Positions 40,857 to 55,223 of a DNA stretch of 64,000 bases are shown one piece after another. The notes beneath the pieces were generated by a model that had not been told where the DNA came from, did not search any database, and saw only the letters and a list, made by a program, of their open reading frames with translations. Each line of letters opens with the position of its first letter. Position 1 is the first letter of the stretch. The DNA comes from Pseudomonas sp. BSw22131 (lineage in GTDB: Bacteria > Pseudomonadota > Gammaproteobacteria > Pseudomonadales > Pseudomonadaceae). The stretch covers positions 4,836,001 to 4,900,000 of the forward strand of contig NZ_CP113949.1 of NCBI RefSeq assembly GCF_026810445.1. Reading direction: 5' to 3'. The position numbers and the translations under genes are program-made.

Positions 40857-41165
40857 ATGCCGCTCACACAAGAGCAGAAGAAACAATACAAATCCATTGG
40901 CCACCATCTGAAACCGGTGTTGACTGTGGCTGACAATGGTCTGACTGAAGGTGTGTTAGCCGAACTGGAGCGCGCACTGAGCGATCACGAGCTGATCAAG
41001 ATCAAGCTCAATATCCTTGATCGCGAGAGCCGCCTGGCATCCATTGCACAACTGTGCAAGGCGGGCCATGCAGATCTGGTGCAGGTCATCGGCAAAATGG
41101 CGCTGATTTATCGCAAAAACGCCAAGGTAAACAAGCAGCTGTCGAACATACATCGTTTCGCCTGA
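40857..41165 (+). CDS. yhbY: YhbY-type CRM-domain ribosome assembly factor
   Basis: 102 residues from the ATG at 40857 with CAGAGG upstream. Single CRM domain with the GxxG loop region (TVADNGLTEGVLAELERAL) and the basic helix start KKQYKSIGHHLKPV. Binds pre-50S particles. The only plus-strand gene in this stretch, divergent from rlmE. Confidence 0.94.
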   Translation: MPLTQEQKKQYKSIGHHLKPVLTVADNGLTEGVLAELERALSDHELIKIKLNILDRESRLASIAQLCKAGHADLVQVIGKMALIYRKNAKVNKQLSNIHRFA

Positions 41166-41186
41166 CAGCAATTATCGCGACATCGG

Positions 41187-41220
41187 GTAGCCATTCTCCC
41201 TTTCCAGGAAGAATGGCTAC
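41187..41220. terminator. Long hairpin between convergent yhbY and greA
   Basis: GTAGCCATTCT/AGAATGGCTAC, an 11-base perfect stem with a 12-base loop. No T run on the plus side; may stop transcription from both directions. Confidence 0.55.
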
Positions 41221-41254
41221 ACGAGATAGCACCCGCGCAATGCGGGCGCATGCA

Positions 41255-41727
41255 TCAGACGTGGCGCACTTCTACAATTTCATACTCGATGACACCGCTC
41301 GGGGTTTTCACCGCGACAACATCACCTTCTTCCTTTGCAATCAGCGCGCGCGCAATCGGTGAGCCTACCGATATCTTGCCAAGCTTTATGTCGGCCTCAT
41401 CCTCGCCCACGATTTGATAGGTCACGCGGTCGTCGGTCTCGACGTTGGCGATTTCTACAGTCGTGCCGAAGATGACCTTGCCGGTATGCGGGATCGCACT
41501 GACATCAATCACCTGCGCGTTCTGCATACGGCCTTCAATGTCACGGATGCGCGCCTCGACCATACCCTGCTGCTCGCGAGCAGCGTGGTACTCAGCGTTC
41601 TCTTTCAAGTCACCCAACTCGCGGGCGGTACCAATGTCCTGGCTAAGCTTTGGACGAATGACCTTGGTGAGGTGAGCGTGTTCCTCTTCCAGGGCTTTGG
41701 CGCCCTGAAGAGTCATCGGGTATTTGA

Positions 41728-41731
<4 letters not shown>
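41255..41731 (-). CDS. greA: Transcript cleavage factor GreA
   Basis: 158 residues, family length. N-terminal coiled coil with the acidic tip D-E region ([14 protein letters not shown]) and a C-terminal FKBP-like domain ([26 protein letters not shown]). It reactivates backtracked RNA polymerase. Its ATG overlaps the carB stop by 4 bases; membership of the carAB operon is documented in P. aeruginosa. Confidence 0.97.
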
Positions 41732-44949
<3,218 letters not shown>

Positions 44950-45077
44950 GGGTTGTCACTCAAATCCTATGTCAGTCGGCGAGCCGTCTTGAACATTCTC
45001 TGCGGTGGCTGGGCCTGTTGCCGGACCTCAATGATCCGGCGTGCGCAGCCATTCGCTCGCTAGGGTCGAAACACCGC

Positions 45078-46214
45078 TTAGCGGCGCTTGGCCATGGCTG
45101 TGATAAAGCGATCAAACAGCGGCGCAACATCGGTCGGACCCGGGCTTGCTTCAGGGTGGCCCTGGAAGCTGAAGGCGTCCTTGTCGGTGCGTTCGATGCC
45201 CTGCAGGCTGCCGTCAAACAGCGATTTGTGAATCGCGCGGACATTGGCTGGGAGTGTCGCTTCGTCGACCGCAAATCCATGGTTCTGGCTGGTGATCATG
45301 ACAACGCCTGTGTCCAGATCCTGGACCGGGTGGTTAGCACCATGATGACCCAGCTCCATTTTGATGGTCCGCGCGCCCGACGCCAGAGCAAGCAACTGAT
45401 GACCGAGGCAGATACCAAACACCGGAATATCGGTTTCCAGAACATCCTTTATCGCCTGGATCGCGTAATCACAGGGTTCAGGATCGCCCGGGCCGTTGGA
45501 CAGGAATACGCCGTCAGGCTTGAGTGCAAGCACGTCATTGGCGGGGGTTTGCGCAGGCACTACCGTCACACGGCAACCGCGCGCAACCAGCATGCGCAGG
45601 ATGTTCAGCTTGACGCCGTAGTCATAAGCGACCACGTGGTATTTCAAATCAGCAGCAGCGATTTCCGGGCTGGTGTCGGTCTTCAATTCCCAAACACTTG
45701 AACGCCACTCGTAGCGCTCCGTGGTGCTGACCTCTTTGGCAAGGTCCATGCCTTTCAGGCCAGGGAAGCCACGAGCCGCGGCGATTGCCGCTTCTTCAGA
45801 GATGTTATCGCCCGCCATGATGCAACCGTTCTGGGCACCTTTCTCACGCAAAATGCGGGTCAGGCGGCGAGTGTCGATACCCGCAATAGCAACAGTGTTG
45901 TTGGCTTTCAGGTAATCGGCCAGGGACATCTTGTTGCGCCAGTTGCTCGCAACCAGTGGCAGATCACGGATAACCAGCCCTGCAGACCAGACACGATCAG
46001 ATTCAGCGTCTTCCGGTGTAGTGCCGGTGTTGCCAATGTGGGGGTAAGTCAGGGTGACGATTTGCTTGGCATAGGAAGGATCGGTAAGGATTTCCTGATA
46101 GCCCGTCATTGCGGTGTTAAACACCACCTCACCAACGGTTTGACCGTCGGCTCCAATGGCTTCGCCACGAAAAATGCTGCCATCAGCAAGGGCGAGTATG
46201 GCTGGCTTAGTCAA
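45078..46214 (-). CDS. carA: Carbamoyl-phosphate synthase small subunit
   Basis: 378 residues from the TTG at 46214, preceded by GGGAGGT at good spacing; the open frame extends further upstream through the attenuator but that part is unlike the family. Starts (M)[17 protein letters not shown]. The glutaminase Cys lies in [12 protein letters not shown] (about 269) and the His/Glu pair near GHPEASPGP. Supplies ammonia to CarB. Confidence 0.97.
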   Translation of the reverse strand: MTKPAILALADGSIFRGEAIGADGQTVGEVVFNTAMTGYQEILTDPSYAKQIVTLTYPHIGNTGTTPEDAESDRVWSAGLVIRDLPLVASNWRNKMSLADYLKANNTVAIAGIDTRRLTRILREKGAQNGCIMAGDNISEEAAIAAARGFPGLKGMDLAKEVSTTERYEWRSSVWELKTDTSPEIAAADLKYHVVAYDYGVKLNILRMLVARGCRVTVVPAQTPANDVLALKPDGVFLSNGPGDPEPCDYAIQAIKDVLETDIPVFGICLGHQLLALASGARTIKMELGHHGANHPVQDLDTGVVMITSQNHGFAVDEATLPANVRAIHKSLFDGSLQGIERTDKDAFSFQGHPEASPGPTDVAPLFDRFITAMAKRR

Positions 46215-46350
46215 GAAGACCTCCCGTAATAAAGCCTGAAAGGGCGTTCGCAGGTTGTAAAAAAGCGGAATGACGTATAGACACGTCACCCCGCTTTTTT
46301 CATAGAATTCTCTGCGCGCTTTTAGTGGACACACTAAAGCTGTAGCTTAC
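46215..46350 (-). promoter_or_regulatory. carAB leader with pause hairpin, mini-ORF and attenuator
   Basis: Reading toward carA: a stem-loop TTTAGTG-TGTC-CACTAAA (46338-46321), a five-codon frame MKKAG (46303-46286), and a strong terminator (46300-46259) with arms AAAAAAGCGG/CCGCTTTTTT and inner TGACGT/ACGTCA, then the ribosome-binding site and TTG start. The mini-ORF's codons form the first arm of the terminator, so translation and termination are mutually exclusive. Attenuation of carA by pyrimidines is known in pseudomonads; the exact mechanism here is inferred. Confidence 0.55.
46259..46300. terminator. Attenuator terminator upstream of carA
   Basis: Ten-base outer stem with A and T runs and a six-base inner stem (TGACGT/ACGTCA) separated by a 2-by-2 internal loop. 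Could also end dapB transcripts. Confidence 0.85.
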
Positions 46351-46495
46351 AGAAAGAGACAATTTTTATCCACCGCTAAAACGCCTTGGAGGCAGGGGAA
46401 TGCGACAGAACATCGCGTAGCGGGGTTGGGACAGCGGGCAGGATACAGGTAAAACACCTGACCTGCCCGCAATACTGGATGTGTCGACATCGAGT

Positions 46496-48434
<1,939 letters not shown>

Positions 48435-48587
48435 ATGTTTTCTGCACTCTTGAGGACGTCCGACAAAACCCTCCTGAGTTTGCCGAACTCGTTGGACCCC
48501 ATTCAGGCCCGGACCCAACTCACGTCAATTCAACGATCCTGGTCTTCGTTCATCAGCCGTTCTATCGACCGAGAAAAGCGGCAAAAC

Positions 48588-48614
48588 AAGCCGGAGCGCA
48601 GGAGCGTCCGGCTT
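48588..48614 (-). terminator. Probable terminator after dnaK
   Basis: Minus strand AAGCCGGA-...-TCCGGCTT 8-base stem followed by GTTTTGCC, 140 bases after dnaK. Together with the palindrome at 48678 it fills the 323-base dnaK-dnaJ gap, in which I see no gene and no sigma-32 promoter. Confidence 0.5.
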
Positions 48615-48676
48615 TGCCACGAGGCTCGCGGACAGCGTCCACAAGCCTGAAAATTCGTCTGTACCAGACACGCCAA

Positions 48677-48696
48677 CGCGGGAGCAAGCTCCCGCG
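48677..48696. repeat. Short palindrome CGCGGGAGC-AA-GCTCCCGCG
   Basis: Perfect nine-base arms with an AA loop, of the GGGAGCAAGCTCCC type common between Pseudomonas genes. Confidence 0.6.
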
Positions 48697-48757
48697 CGGC
48701 GACATCCTACCAGCGACCACCCGAAAGCGGTCAACTGGCGTTCAAGTGAGCCTGCGC

Positions 48758-50677
48758 TTACTTGTGGTCTTTTACTTCTTCGAATTCAGCGTCGACAACG
48801 TCATCGGCTGGCTTCTTTTCTTCCTGTGCGGCTTGAGCGCCACCTTCAGGCTTTTCAGCTTGCTCGGCGTACATTTTCTGAGCAACAGGAGCGGAAAGCT
48901 TCGATAGCTCTTCGACTTTCGCGTCGATGGCAGCCTTGTCGTCGCCTTTGACAGCGGCTTCAAGAGCAACAAGCGCAGCTTCGATAGCGGTCTTCTCTTC
49001 GGCAGTCACTTTGTCCCCAGCGTCAGCGATCATCTTGCGCGTCGAGTGGACCAGTGCATCACCCTGATTACGGGCAGACGCCAGCTCTTCGAACTTGCGA
49101 TCTTCTTCGGAGTTGGCTTCAGCGTCGCGGATCATTTGCTGAATTTCTTCGTCCGACAGACCGGAGTTCGCCTTGATCACGATCGACTGGGTTTTGCCGG
49201 TAGCCTTGTCTTTCGCGCCGACGTGCAGGATACCGTTGGCGTCGATGTCGAAGGTCACTTCGATCTGAGGCACGCCGCGTGGCGCTGGCGGAATCTCAGC
49301 CAGGTCAAACTTGCCCAACGACTTGTTCGAAGTGGCTTGCTTACGCTCACCCTGCAGAACGTGAATGGTCACTGCGCCCTGGTTGTCATCAGCGGTCGAG
49401 AACACTTGGGATTTCTTGGTAGGAATCGTGGTGTTTTTCTCGATCAACGCAGTCATCACGCCGCCCATGGTTTCGATACCGAGGGTCAGCGGGCTGACGT
49501 CCAGCAGCAGAACGTCTTTCACGTCGCCAGCCAGAACAGCGCCTTGAATCGCAGCACCCATGGCAACAGCTTCGTCCGGGTTGACGTCCTTACGCGCTTC
49601 TTTACCGAAGAACTCGGTCACTTTCTGTTGAACCAGCGGCATGCGGGTCTGACCGCCGACCAGGATCACGTCGTTGATTGCGCTGATGTCGATACCGGAG
49701 TCTTTCAAGGCGATGCGGCAAGGCTCGATGGTGCGCTGAACCAGGTCTTCAACCAGCGCTTCAAGCTTGGCGCGGGAAATTTTCACGTTCAAGTGCTTCG
49801 GACCGGTCGCGTCTGCAGTGATGTACGGCAGGTTGACGTCGGTAGAGTTGCTGGAAGACAGCTCAATCTTGGCTTTTTCTGCGCCTTCTTTCAGGCGCTG
49901 CATGGCCAGCGGGTCACCCTTGAGGTTCATGCCGCTTTCTTTCTTGAATTCGTCAACGAGGTAGTCGATCAGACGAATATCGAAGTCTTCACCGCCCAGG
50001 AACGTGTCACCGTTGGTGGCCAATACTTCGAACTGGTGCTCGCCATCGACTTCAGCGATTTCGATAACCGAAACGTCGAAAGTACCGCCGCCCAGGTCAT
50101 AAACGATGACGGTGTGGTCGCCTTTCGCTTTGTCCATACCGTAAGCCAGTGCGGCTGCGGTGGGTTCGTTGATGATGCGCTTGACGTCCAGACCCGCGAT
50201 ACGGCCGGCATCTTTGGTGGCTTGACGCTGACTGTCGTTGAAGTAGGCCGGAACGGTAATGACCGCTTCAGTCACTGTCTCGCCCAAGTAGTCTTCGGCG
50301 GTTTTCTTCATCTTCTTCAGGATTTCAGCAGAAATCTGAGGAGGGGACATTTTCTTGCCATTGACTTCAACCCACGCATCGCCATTGTCAGCCTTGGCGA
50401 TTTTGTAAGGGACCATCTGAATGTCTTTCTGTACGACGTCTTCTTCAAACTTACGACCGATCAGACGCTTCACCGCATACAGGGTGTTGTGCGGATTGGT
50501 GACAGCCTGACGCTTGGCCGACTGACCGACCAGGATTTCGCCGTCATTGGCGTAAGCGATGATCGACGGCGTGGTACGAGCGCCTTCGGCGTTCTCGATG
50601 ACCTTGGCTTTGCCGTTTTCAAGAATAGAGACGCAGGAGTTCGTGGTCCCCAGGTCGATACCGATAATCTTGCCCAT
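48758..50677 (-). CDS. dnaK: Chaperone DnaK (Hsp70)
   Basis: 639 residues. ATPase domain with [13 protein letters not shown] (start), [15 protein letters not shown] and VGGQTRMP; substrate domain after [14 protein letters not shown]; lid and the C-terminal EEVKDHK tail. Folding and heat-shock chaperone that also controls sigma-32. A sigma-32 promoter lies in the 102-base gap to grpE. Confidence 0.99.
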   Translation of the reverse strand: MGKIIGIDLGTTNSCVSILENGKAKVIENAEGARTTPSIIAYANDGEILVGQSAKRQAVTNPHNTLYAVKRLIGRKFEEDVVQKDIQMVPYKIAKADNGDAWVEVNGKKMSPPQISAEILKKMKKTAEDYLGETVTEAVITVPAYFNDSQRQATKDAGRIAGLDVKRIINEPTAAALAYGMDKAKGDHTVIVYDLGGGTFDVSVIEIAEVDGEHQFEVLATNGDTFLGGEDFDIRLIDYLVDEFKKESGMNLKGDPLAMQRLKEGAEKAKIELSSSNSTDVNLPYITADATGPKHLNVKISRAKLEALVEDLVQRTIEPCRIALKDSGIDISAINDVILVGGQTRMPLVQQKVTEFFGKEARKDVNPDEAVAMGAAIQGAVLAGDVKDVLLLDVSPLTLGIETMGGVMTALIEKNTTIPTKKSQVFSTADDNQGAVTIHVLQGERKQATSNKSLGKFDLAEIPPAPRGVPQIEVTFDIDANGILHVGAKDKATGKTQSIVIKANSGLSDEEIQQMIRDAEANSEEDRKFEELASARNQGDALVHSTRKMIADAGDKVTAEEKTAIEAALVALEAAVKGDDKAAIDAKVEELSKLSAPVAQKMYAEQAEKPEGGAQAAQEEKKPADDVVDAEFEEVKDHK

Positions 50678-50755
50678 CTTTGACTCTCCCGAAACTTTAA
50701 TTAGGTTGCCGCAACTGCGTTTACAAATTGCGGTAATTCTTTAACGCATGGCCTA

Positions 50756-50784
50756 TAAATGGGGGCCACTCAGCTGATTTCAAG
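50756..50784 (-). promoter_or_regulatory. Sigma-32 heat-shock promoter of dnaK
   Basis: Minus strand CTTGAAA, 13 bases, CCCCATTTA: matches the RpoH consensus (CTTGAAA-N11-16-CCCCATnT) at every key base. The -35 overlaps the end of grpE. Confidence 0.88.
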
Positions 50785-51346
50785 CCTGCTCGTCAATTGA
50801 CGGCGCTACAGGCGATGGAGCCTTGCTTACCACGACCATTGCCGGGCGCAGCAGACGACCATTGAGCTGATATCCCTTTTGAAACACCTTCAACACGCTG
50901 TTCGGTTCAACGTCAGCGCTTTCCTGCATAGCCATCGCCTGATGATGCTCGGCGTTGAACGGCTGGCCATGCGGATCAATGGCTTCGAGCTGATAACGCT
51001 TGAGCGTATCTGCGAACATCTTGAGCGTAAGCTCGATGCCTTCACGCATCGGGCGGATGCTTTCGTCATCCGGGTTGGACAAGTCCAGACCGCGCTCGAG
51101 ACTGTCGACAATCGGCAGCAGATCACTGGCGAATTTCTCCAGCGCAAATTTGTGAGCCTTTTCCACATCCTGTTCTGCGCGACGGCGGACGTTCTGCAGA
51201 TCTGCGGCAACACGCAGCGAATGATCCTGCGCAGTCGCCAATTGCTCTTCCAGCACCTGCACGCGAGTCACCAACTCTTCTGCAGAGTGTGCAGCCTCAG
51301 CCGCTTGATCCTGAGTCTGCGTATCCGAGTTCTGTTCGTCAGCCAT
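50780..51346 (-). CDS. grpE: Nucleotide exchange factor GrpE
   Basis: 188 residues. Acidic, Gln-rich start, long coiled coil ([19 protein letters not shown]) and the C-terminal beta-wing ([25 protein letters not shown]) that binds DnaK. Releases ADP from DnaK. First gene of grpE-dnaK-dnaJ, divergent from recN. Confidence 0.98.
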   Translation of the reverse strand: MADEQNSDTQTQDQAAEAAHSAEELVTRVQVLEEQLATAQDHSLRVAADLQNVRRRAEQDVEKAHKFALEKFASDLLPIVDSLERGLDLSNPDDESIRPMREGIELTLKMFADTLKRYQLEAIDPHGQPFNAEHHQAMAMQESADVEPNSVLKVFQKGYQLNGRLLRPAMVVVSKAPSPVAPSIDEQA

Positions 51347-51397
51347 AGTTCTCTCCTTCTAATAACGTCCGTGAGCTCAACTCACGCTTCTGTCGGC

Positions 51398-51426
51398 TAT
51401 ATGGGGCCGTAATTTTTCGCTTCAAG
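51398..51426 (-). promoter_or_regulatory. Sigma-32 heat-shock promoter of grpE
   Basis: Minus strand CTTGAAG, 13 bases, CCCCATATA, about 50 bases before the grpE start. Confidence 0.88.
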
Positions 51427-51561
51427 GGTTTCCAGGGAAAGGTTGGCGCGAATGTCCCTACAAATTTTCTGACATGACTTTTTGCTGGACCAAACGCGCT
51501 GAAAATCGTCATCAGTGCTAAAAATGATCATCTACCAATCAAATCGAGCTAAGGGCAAGCA

Positions 51562-51598
51562 TTGTCAGTCAGATTGAAAACACTGTATAAATAACCAG
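51562..51598 (+). promoter_or_regulatory. recN promoter with overlapping LexA box
   Basis: -35 TTGTCA (51562-51567), 18 bases, -10 TATAAA (51586-51591). CTGTATAAATAACCAG (51583-51598) fits the LexA consensus CTG-N10-CAG and covers the -10, so LexA would block the polymerase until DNA damage. Confidence 0.82.
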
Positions 51599-51622
51599 AC
51601 AAATCGCTTGGGAGCTGCCTTT

Positions 51623-53296
51623 ATGCTGGTGCACCTGTCCGTACATAACTACGCCATTGTTGAACACCTCGATCTGGAACTGGATCGGGGCATGAGTGTA
51701 ATCACAGGTGAAACCGGTGCCGGCAAGTCGATCATGCTCGACGCCCTCGGTCTCACTCTGGGCGATCGCGCTGACAGCGGAGTCGTGCGGCCCGGCGCCG
51801 ACAAGGCCGATATCCTCGCAACATTCGACCTGTGCGATATACCGGAAGCTCGTACATGGCTTGCAGAGCGAGACCTCGACAACGACGGTCCCTGCATCCT
51901 GCGAAGAGTCATCACCGCCGAGGGCCGCTCGCGCTCCTACATCAATGGCTCGCCGTGCCCCCAGGGCGATCTGAAATCGCTGGGCGAACTGCTCATCGAT
52001 ATTCATAGCCAACACGAACACCAATCCCTGCTCAAGACCGACACTCATCGTCGCCTGCTCGACGCTTACGCCGGCGCCAACGATCTTGCGCGCCAGGTGC
52101 AACTTGCCGCTCAACGCTGGCGCCAGACGCGACAAGAGCTGGAGCGCCTGTCCAATTCCGGTGATGAACAGCGAGCCAAGCATCAGCTACTGAGCTACCA
52201 GCTTGAAGAGCTAGAGAGCCTGAGCCTGGGTGAAGAAGAGCTTCTTCATCTGGAGCAGGAGCAGAAAAACCTGACCAACGCCGAGAGTCTGCTGAGCATT
52301 TGCCGTCAGGTCGTCGAGCAGTGCAGCGAGAGCGACTCCGGCAATGTGCTCAACGCGTTGACCGCAAGCCTAAATCGCCTGAGCAGCGTCGACAATTCGC
52401 CTGATGCTCTGAGCGAAGCGACCAACCTGCTGTCGAGTGCGCAGATTCAAGTCGAAGAAGCAGTGGGAGAAATCAATCGCTTTCTGGACCGCTTTGATGC
52501 CGACCCAGCGCGGCTGCAACAGGTAGAAGAACGACTGGACACCATCTACACGCTGGCGCGCAAACATCGCGTTCAACCAACAGAAGTTTCGGCGCTGCAT
52601 CAAAAGCTGATGGATGAAATCGAGACGCTCAACGCCAATGACGAGGCCATCGAGCGGCTCGAAAACGAGCTTTCCTCTTATGCCCGTCATTATCAGGAAA
52701 AAGCGAGAGAGCTGAGCGACTTGCGTCATCGTGCAGCCCCTGAACTGGCGATGGCGGTAGAACAGGAGATTCAGCGACTGGGCATGCCTGGAGGCCGGTT
52801 CACCATTGAGCTGCTAGTCAACAGCGACAAGGAGCTGCTGCCTCATGGCCTGGAGCACGTCGAATTGCTCGTCAGCGCAAACCCTGGGCAACCTCTAAAA
52901 GCGTTGGCCAAAGTCGCATCAGGCGGCGAATTATCACGTATCAGCCTGGCGATTCAGGTCATCACTGCTCAGACGTCCCGCGTACCGACACTTGTCTTTG
53001 ACGAAGTGGACGTGGGCATTGGCGGGCCTACTGCGGAGATCGTCGGGCAATTGCTGCGCAGGCTGGGCGAGCGCGGCCAGGTGATGACGGTGACCCACTT
53101 GCCACAAGTAGCTGCGCAGGGGCATCAACACTTATATGTACACAAAGTCAGAGAGCAAGACGCAACCCGCACTGCCGTCTCCAAGCTGAGTAAGAATGAG
53201 CGCGTTGAAGAGGTGGCACGCATGCTGGGCGGTATCGACCTCACCAAAGAATCTCTGGCCCACGCCAAGAAGATGGTGGTCACGGCCAAGTCCTGA
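51623..53296 (+). CDS. recN: DNA repair protein RecN
   Basis: 557 residues from the ATG at 51623, with GGGAGC upstream. SMC-like layout: Walker A GETGAGKS (residues 30-37), a pair of coiled coils in the middle, ABC signature ASGGELSRISLAI and Walker B VFDEVDVGI. Acts in double-strand break repair and is an SOS gene; the LexA box upstream agrees. Convergent with fur across a bidirectional terminator. Confidence 0.98.
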   Translation: MLVHLSVHNYAIVEHLDLELDRGMSVITGETGAGKSIMLDALGLTLGDRADSGVVRPGADKADILATFDLCDIPEARTWLAERDLDNDGPCILRRVITAEGRSRSYINGSPCPQGDLKSLGELLIDIHSQHEHQSLLKTDTHRRLLDAYAGANDLARQVQLAAQRWRQTRQELERLSNSGDEQRAKHQLLSYQLEELESLSLGEEELLHLEQEQKNLTNAESLLSICRQVVEQCSESDSGNVLNALTASLNRLSSVDNSPDALSEATNLLSSAQIQVEEAVGEINRFLDRFDADPARLQQVEERLDTIYTLARKHRVQPTEVSALHQKLMDEIETLNANDEAIERLENELSSYARHYQEKARELSDLRHRAAPELAMAVEQEIQRLGMPGGRFTIELLVNSDKELLPHGLEHVELLVSANPGQPLKALAKVASGGELSRISLAIQVITAQTSRVPTLVFDEVDVGIGGPTAEIVGQLLRRLGERGQVMTVTHLPQVAAQGHQHLYVHKVREQDATRTAVSKLSKNERVEEVARMLGGIDLTKESLAHAKKMVVTAKS

Positions 53297-53315
53297 GCGA
53301 GAAACTTGAAGCAAC

Positions 53316-53342
53316 AAAGGCGACCCGAGGGTCGCCTTTGTT
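53316..53342. terminator. Bidirectional terminator between recN and fur
   Basis: AAAGGCGACCC-GA-GGGTCGCCTTT followed by GTTTT; 19 bases after the recN stop. Confidence 0.9.
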
Positions 53343-53359
53343 TTGTGCGAGAAAAAGAC

Positions 53360-53767
53360 TTACGCCTTTTTGTTACGCACGTAGAGCACCAGATTGTGGT
53401 CCACCAGCTCAAAGCCGTGCTTGACGACGATGGCCTTCTGCAACTTCTCGATTTCTTCGTCGAAGAACTCGATAACCTCTCCAGACTCCACATTGACCAT
53501 ATGGTCGTGGTGACCGCCATCTGCCAGTTCAAACACAGCATGACCGCCGTCGAAGTTGTGGCGAACCACCAATCCGGCTGCTTCGAACTGAGTCAGAACA
53601 CGGTAAACCGTCGCAAGACCGACGTCTTCACTGGCCTCCATGAGCGCCTTGTAAACGTCTTCCGCACTCATGTGACGTTGCTCGGCAGAATCGAGCATTT
53701 GAAGGATTTTGACCCGCGGCAGGGTCACTTTAAGTCCAGCTTTGCGTAGTTCGCTATTTTCTACCAT
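53360..53767 (-). CDS. fur: Ferric uptake regulator
   Basis: 135 residues from the ATG at 53767 (MVENSELRKAGLKVTLPRV); 32 upstream codons in frame are unlike Fur. Winged helix with DVGLATVYRVLTQFEAAGLV, metal site GGHHDHMV. It lacks the CxxC zinc pair of E. coli Fur, as is normal in Pseudomonas Fur. Master iron repressor. Divergent from bamE across 98 bases. Confidence 0.98.
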   Translation of the reverse strand: MVENSELRKAGLKVTLPRVKILQMLDSAEQRHMSAEDVYKALMEASEDVGLATVYRVLTQFEAAGLVVRHNFDGGHAVFELADGGHHDHMVNVESGEVIEFFDEEIEKLQKAIVVKHGFELVDHNLVLYVRNKKA

Positions 53768-53865
53768 GGTCAGCTTTCTCGCAGACGCTGCTTCGCAGCT
53801 TCTCTTAATGCAGGTATGATCGGGGTTTACGTTGTCCCAGCCAAGATAGTGGAAGTCGCCCACCG

Positions 53866-54390
53866 ATGCAAAACACCAAGCTCCTGCTAACCAGTTTCAC
53901 CCTCGTGGGACTGCTCGCACTCGCCGGTTGTTCATTCCCCGGGGTTTACAAAATCGACATCCAGCAGGGAAATGTCGTCACGCAAGATATGATAGACCAG
54001 TTGAGGCCGGGAATGACCCGCCGACAAGTGCGGTTTATCATGGGCAACCCTCTGCTGACCGACACTTTCCACGCCGATCGCTGGGATTACCTTTACAGCC
54101 TGCAGCCAGGTGGCGGCGAACGCCAACAAGAGCGTATTGCGCTGTTCTTCAACGCCAACGACCAGCTAGCAAGCCTTTCAGGTGACTTCAAGCCGGGCGT
54201 GAGTCGCGATGAAGCGATCCTCGGCAAAGGCAGCGATACCAGCACAGGGCCCGAAAACAAAGGCGAGCAGCCCAAAGCCGATGAGCCACCCAAGCCTGGC
54301 TCATTGCTTGAGCAGATCCAGAACGACGTGGACAAGATTGAAACGGTTCCGGTCCCAACCCAAGAACCACTGGACACAAATCCGCGCTAA
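53866..54390 (+). CDS. bamE: Outer membrane assembly lipoprotein BamE (OmlA/SmpA)
   Basis: 174 residues. Lipoprotein signal ending LLALAGC (lipobox Cys at 22), then the conserved [22 protein letters not shown] and [18 protein letters not shown]. Longer than E. coli BamE (113) by a Pro/Lys-rich C-terminal tail common in pseudomonads. Part of the BAM complex that inserts outer-membrane proteins. Divergent fur-omlA is a known Pseudomonas arrangement. Confidence 0.96.
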   Translation: MQNTKLLLTSFTLVGLLALAGCSFPGVYKIDIQQGNVVTQDMIDQLRPGMTRRQVRFIMGNPLLTDTFHADRWDYLYSLQPGGGERQQERIALFFNANDQLASLSGDFKPGVSRDEAILGKGSDTSTGPENKGEQPKADEPPKPGSLLEQIQNDVDKIETVPVPTQEPLDTNPR

Positions 54391-54416
54391 TCCGCAGATA
54401 GTTGTGCTCAGAAAGA

Positions 54417-54439
54417 AGCCCGGCATGCCGGGCTTTTTT
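54417..54439 (+). terminator. Rho-independent terminator of bamE
   Basis: AGCCCGGCATGCCGGGCT followed by TTTTT, 26 bases after the stop. Confidence 0.92.
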
Positions 54440-54468
54440 ACGTCTGCTCAATCGAGCCGATCAAAAAC

Positions 54469-54777
54469 TTAAATCGTGCTTTCGCCTTTTTTCGCTTGGA
54501 TTGCCTTCGCTGCACGCAATCGGCGGACCTCTTTAGGATCCGCCAGAAGGGGGCGATAAATCTCTATGCGCTCGCCCTCCTTCAGCAAACGGATCTCGGG
54601 ATGGGGGACGCTCTTACCGAAGATTCCTACGGGACAATGCTGCAGATCCAGCTCAGGAAACACTGCACCGATCCCGCTCAACGCTAAAGCCGCACGAACA
54701 GTCGTACCCGGCTGCACATAAAACGTCAGCAGAACCTGGCGATCAACTGCCGCGTAAACAAGCTCGACAGTGATCAT
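54469..54777 (-). CDS. RnfH/UPF0125 family ubiquitin-like protein (RatB)
   Basis: 102 residues from the ATG at 54777; the frame is open 59 codons further up inside ratA, in another phase. RnfH signature EIYRPLLADPKEVRRLRA near the end and VELVYAAVDRQVLLTF at the start. A beta-grasp fold of unknown role, called RatB in E. coli because it sits beside ratA; no evidence it is an antitoxin. Starts 4 bases after ratA. Confidence 0.9.
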   Translation of the reverse strand: MITVELVYAAVDRQVLLTFYVQPGTTVRAALALSGIGAVFPELDLQHCPVGIFGKSVPHPEIRLLKEGERIEIYRPLLADPKEVRRLRAAKAIQAKKGESTI

Positions 54778-54781
54778 CGTC

Positions 54782-55216
54782 TCAGCCCTGCAGCTCTTTG
54801 GCTCGCTGGCAAAAAGCATCAACCAGCGTGTTTGCCGCCTGATTGAAAAGTGGACCCAATGTTGCGCGCACAATAGGCCCGGCGTAATCGAAGGAAAGGT
54901 CCAGGCTGATCTTGCAGGCCTTCTCACCCAACGCCTTAAAGGTCCAGACGCCATTCAACTGGCTGAACGGGCCTTCCTCCAGATTCATCTCGATGGTCTG
55001 GCCGGGCGTGAGCGTATTGCGTGTAATGAAGTGCTGACTAAGACCGCCCTTCGCCACCTCCACTCGCGCACGCATCAGAGAGTCATTTTGCTCCAGTACC
55101 GTAGTGCCCGAGCACCAAGGCAAGAACTCCGAATAGCGGGAAACATCATTGACCAGGTCGTAAAGCACCTGGGCGGGGTACGGCAGCAAGGCCGAACGTT
55201 GAATATGCGTAGTCAT
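54782..55216 (-). CDS. ratA: RatA family START/SRPBCC protein (Coq10-like)
   Basis: 144 residues from the ATG at 55216 (MTTHIQRSALLPYPAQVLYDLVNDV). Polyketide-cyclase-like lipid-binding fold with YSEFLPWCSGTTVLE and a C-terminal helix. In E. coli RatA blocks 70S formation; related proteins bind ubiquinone. Role here inferred. Pairs with the RnfH gene as in most gammaproteobacteria, next to smpB. Confidence 0.93.
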   Translation of the reverse strand: MTTHIQRSALLPYPAQVLYDLVNDVSRYSEFLPWCSGTTVLEQNDSLMRARVEVAKGGLSQHFITRNTLTPGQTIEMNLEEGPFSQLNGVWTFKALGEKACKISLDLSFDYAGPIVRATLGPLFNQAANTLVDAFCQRAKELQG

Positions 55217-55223
55217 GTCAGCG

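Noticed and set aside
54469..55216. ratA and rnfH as a classical type II toxin-antitoxin pair
   Set aside because: The names come from E. coli, but the families are conserved core proteins (a START-domain and a beta-grasp protein) and nothing here supports toxin-antitoxin behaviour.
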